Assembly: GCA_017460835.1 (NCBI GenBank)
Contig: JAFUAD010000043.1
Span: 1 to 40,066 of the forward strand
Source: Oscillospiraceae bacterium
GTDB taxonomy: Bacteria; Bacillota; Clostridia; Oscillospirales; Ruminococcaceae
DNA length: 40,066 nt
Direction: 5' to 3'
Shown: piece after piece, positions 38,900 through 40,066 of the stretch
How the letters are laid out: each line of letters opens with the position of its first letter
Position numbering within the stretch: the first letter of the stretch is position 1
Made by a program: the position numbers and the translations under genes
Notes under the pieces: model-generated
Databases searched by the model: none
What the model was told of the DNA's origin: nothing
The model's input: the letters and a program-made list of their open reading frames with translations, nothing else

Positions 38900-39964
38900 T
38901 CATTCCGGAAGATAGGCAAGATACCGCATGATGCTGCGGAAATCCTCCATATTCAGGAGCTCATCGCGGTTGAAATCGGCGTTGTCAATGCCGTCATCCG
39001 TAATGCGCAGGGTCTCGTCCTCATTGATCAGACGCAGCAGCTTTACTGCATCGGTCACATCCACCGCACCGTCGATATCCAGATCGCCGCGGATCAAGGC
39101 GGCAGTATATCCGCTTGCATGCTCTCCGGCTGAACCCACCGACCAAACATAGTTGTTCAGATCGACAAAGACATTGAGATCGCGATAGATTTCTTCCCAC
39201 AGCATGAGCTGTTCTTCCTTTGTAAATTTCACATTCGGGGAAGCGGAATTTGTGCTGCTCCAGTCCGTTACACCCTCCGGTGCAACAAAGAATCCGTATG
39301 TGTCTCCGTCCCTGTGATAAAACTGATAGGACGGATGATGCGCTTCCAGATATGCACGGACTGCATCTTCGTCAGTTGAACGGTAATACAGGCATCCGTC
39401 TGTAAATACATGCCAATCACTGATACTGAAATCCCATGCTTGATATTTGGTAATCAGTTCTTCTTCCAGCAGCTTCGCTATGATCCCGTCAGAAAACGAT
39501 GTTGTAAAATCCTGATTGTAAATCTGTCCGTAAGGCTGCTTTCCCGCGCTGTACTGGAAATATTTTTTCCCGCCGGCAATATAGTTTGTCGTGCCGGTCT
39601 GCGCATCGTACCTTTTCTCTGTTTCTTCACCCTCAAAATAGGTGTCAAGAATGTCCCAGAGCTTTGCAGCCGATTCTTCCGCACTGATATCAGTCCGCAT
39701 AATGATCTCTGCGTAGGGCGGCTGGAGAATATCAAGCTCAAGTGCCTGATCGGAATAATAGACCTCGCCCCTGAACACATCCTTCAGAACGCCCAGCCCC
39801 TCATAGTGATGCAGTCCGTACTGTCCCAGATAATCCTGAAACGCATCCTCAAATGAATATCCTGCATAGTACGGCTCATAGTCCGCGCCCGCCGAGACGC
39901 CGCTCAGACTGATGCTCATAACAGCAGCAGACAAAATGGCAATGAAACGATTTCCTCTTTTCAT
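38900..39964 (-). CDS. Secreted dockerin protein of unknown function
   Basis: A 354-residue exported protein. Signal peptide about 1-27 (cleavage near VSAG/AD). The central ~240 residues (rich in Tyr, Asp and Phe; e.g. FEDAFQDYLGQYGLHHYEG, YIAGGKKYFQYSAGKQPYGQIY, YRSTDEDAVRAYLEAHHPSYQFYHRD) match no family I know. The C-terminal ~65 residues are a dockerin (GDLDIDGAVDVTDAVKLL ... ADFNRDELLNMEDFRSI). ATG 39964 is placed by GGAGG at 39973-39977. Monocistronic. Confidence 0.75.
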   Translation of the reverse strand: MKRGNRFIAILSAAVMSISLSGVSAGADYEPYYAGYSFEDAFQDYLGQYGLHHYEGLGVLKDVFRGEVYYSDQALELDILQPPYAEIIMRTDISAEESAAKLWDILDTYFEGEETEKRYDAQTGTTNYIAGGKKYFQYSAGKQPYGQIYNQDFTTSFSDGIIAKLLEEELITKYQAWDFSISDWHVFTDGCLYYRSTDEDAVRAYLEAHHPSYQFYHRDGDTYGFFVAPEGVTDWSSTNSASPNVKFTKEEQLMLWEEIYRDLNVFVDLNNYVWSVGSAGEHASGYTAALIRGDLDIDGAVDVTDAVKLLRLINEDETLRITDDGIDNADFNRDELLNMEDFRSIMRYLAYLPE

Positions 39965-40013
39965 CCTCAAGTCCTCCTCTCACATTCCGATGGGCACATC
40001 TGCCCTCATTAAC

Positions 40014-40042
40014 ATTATAGCAAATATTTTCCAAAAAATCAA
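40014..40042 (-). promoter_or_regulatory. Promoter of the last dockerin gene
   Basis: Minus strand TTGATT (40042-40037), 17-base spacer, TATAAT (40019-40014), extended TGc. Confidence 0.75.
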
Positions 40043-40066
40043 CCGGCAAACTGTACAATATATATA

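Overview
The window looks like a chromosomal segment of a fibre-degrading, cellulosome-forming gut Clostridium relative, most likely a Ruminococcus (R. champanellensis / R. flavefaciens type). The grounds are six secreted proteins with dockerin modules, TTGACA-N17-TATAAT promoters (many with an extended TGc -10), anaerobic enzymes (class III ribonucleotide reductase, HydE) and GC-rich codon use. The species is an inference. I found no cohesin or scaffoldin gene here.

Layout. 1-1860: right end of an integrated element (excisionase C-terminus, tyrosine integrase with a Lys-rich tail and an apparently non-canonical start). 1945-4204: aldo/keto reductase, ECF-type S component, DUF1893 protein. 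4234-4445: nested palindromic repeat. 4457-14427: carbohydrate and cellulosome island: pectate lyase-dockerin, zinc metalloprotease-dockerin, an expansin-like protein, a 35-residue peptide, a lipoprotein, a beta-helix protein with an internal dockerin, and a DUF4434-dockerin. A candidate small RNA follows (14481-14553). 14584-16832: zinc macrodomain, HTH/coiled-coil protein, two unknown proteins. 16932-21242: TrmK, Nif3-like protein, a membrane protein, tRNA-Asp/Phe/Gly and RecG. 21372-24067: NrdD-NrdG with two NrdR boxes in phase. 24250-25591: nitroreductase and a dockerin cysteine peptidase.

The most interesting part is 25760-38851, one long plus-strand gene series behind a near-consensus promoter. 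It holds a TM1266-type [FeFe]-hydrogenase-system regulator, a structured leader with an intrinsic terminator, a HydE-like radical SAM enzyme, two tandem nitrogenase-like H-D-K sets, and HypF, HypC, HypD and HypE, with a frameshifted GNAT gene and a small DUF3006-like protein between HypD and HypE. There is no HypA or HypB, no hydrogenase structural gene, and no nifE, nifN or nifB. Parts of three metallocofactor toolkits ([FeFe] H-cluster, [NiFe] Fe(CN)2CO and the nitrogenase-type ATP-driven reductase) are therefore combined, largely by overlapping or closely spaced genes. My inference is that this operon assembles or uses an undescribed iron cofactor, possibly carrying CN/CO ligands, on a NifDK-like scaffold. 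The function is not proven by sequence.

38900-39964 is another dockerin protein, convergent with hypE.
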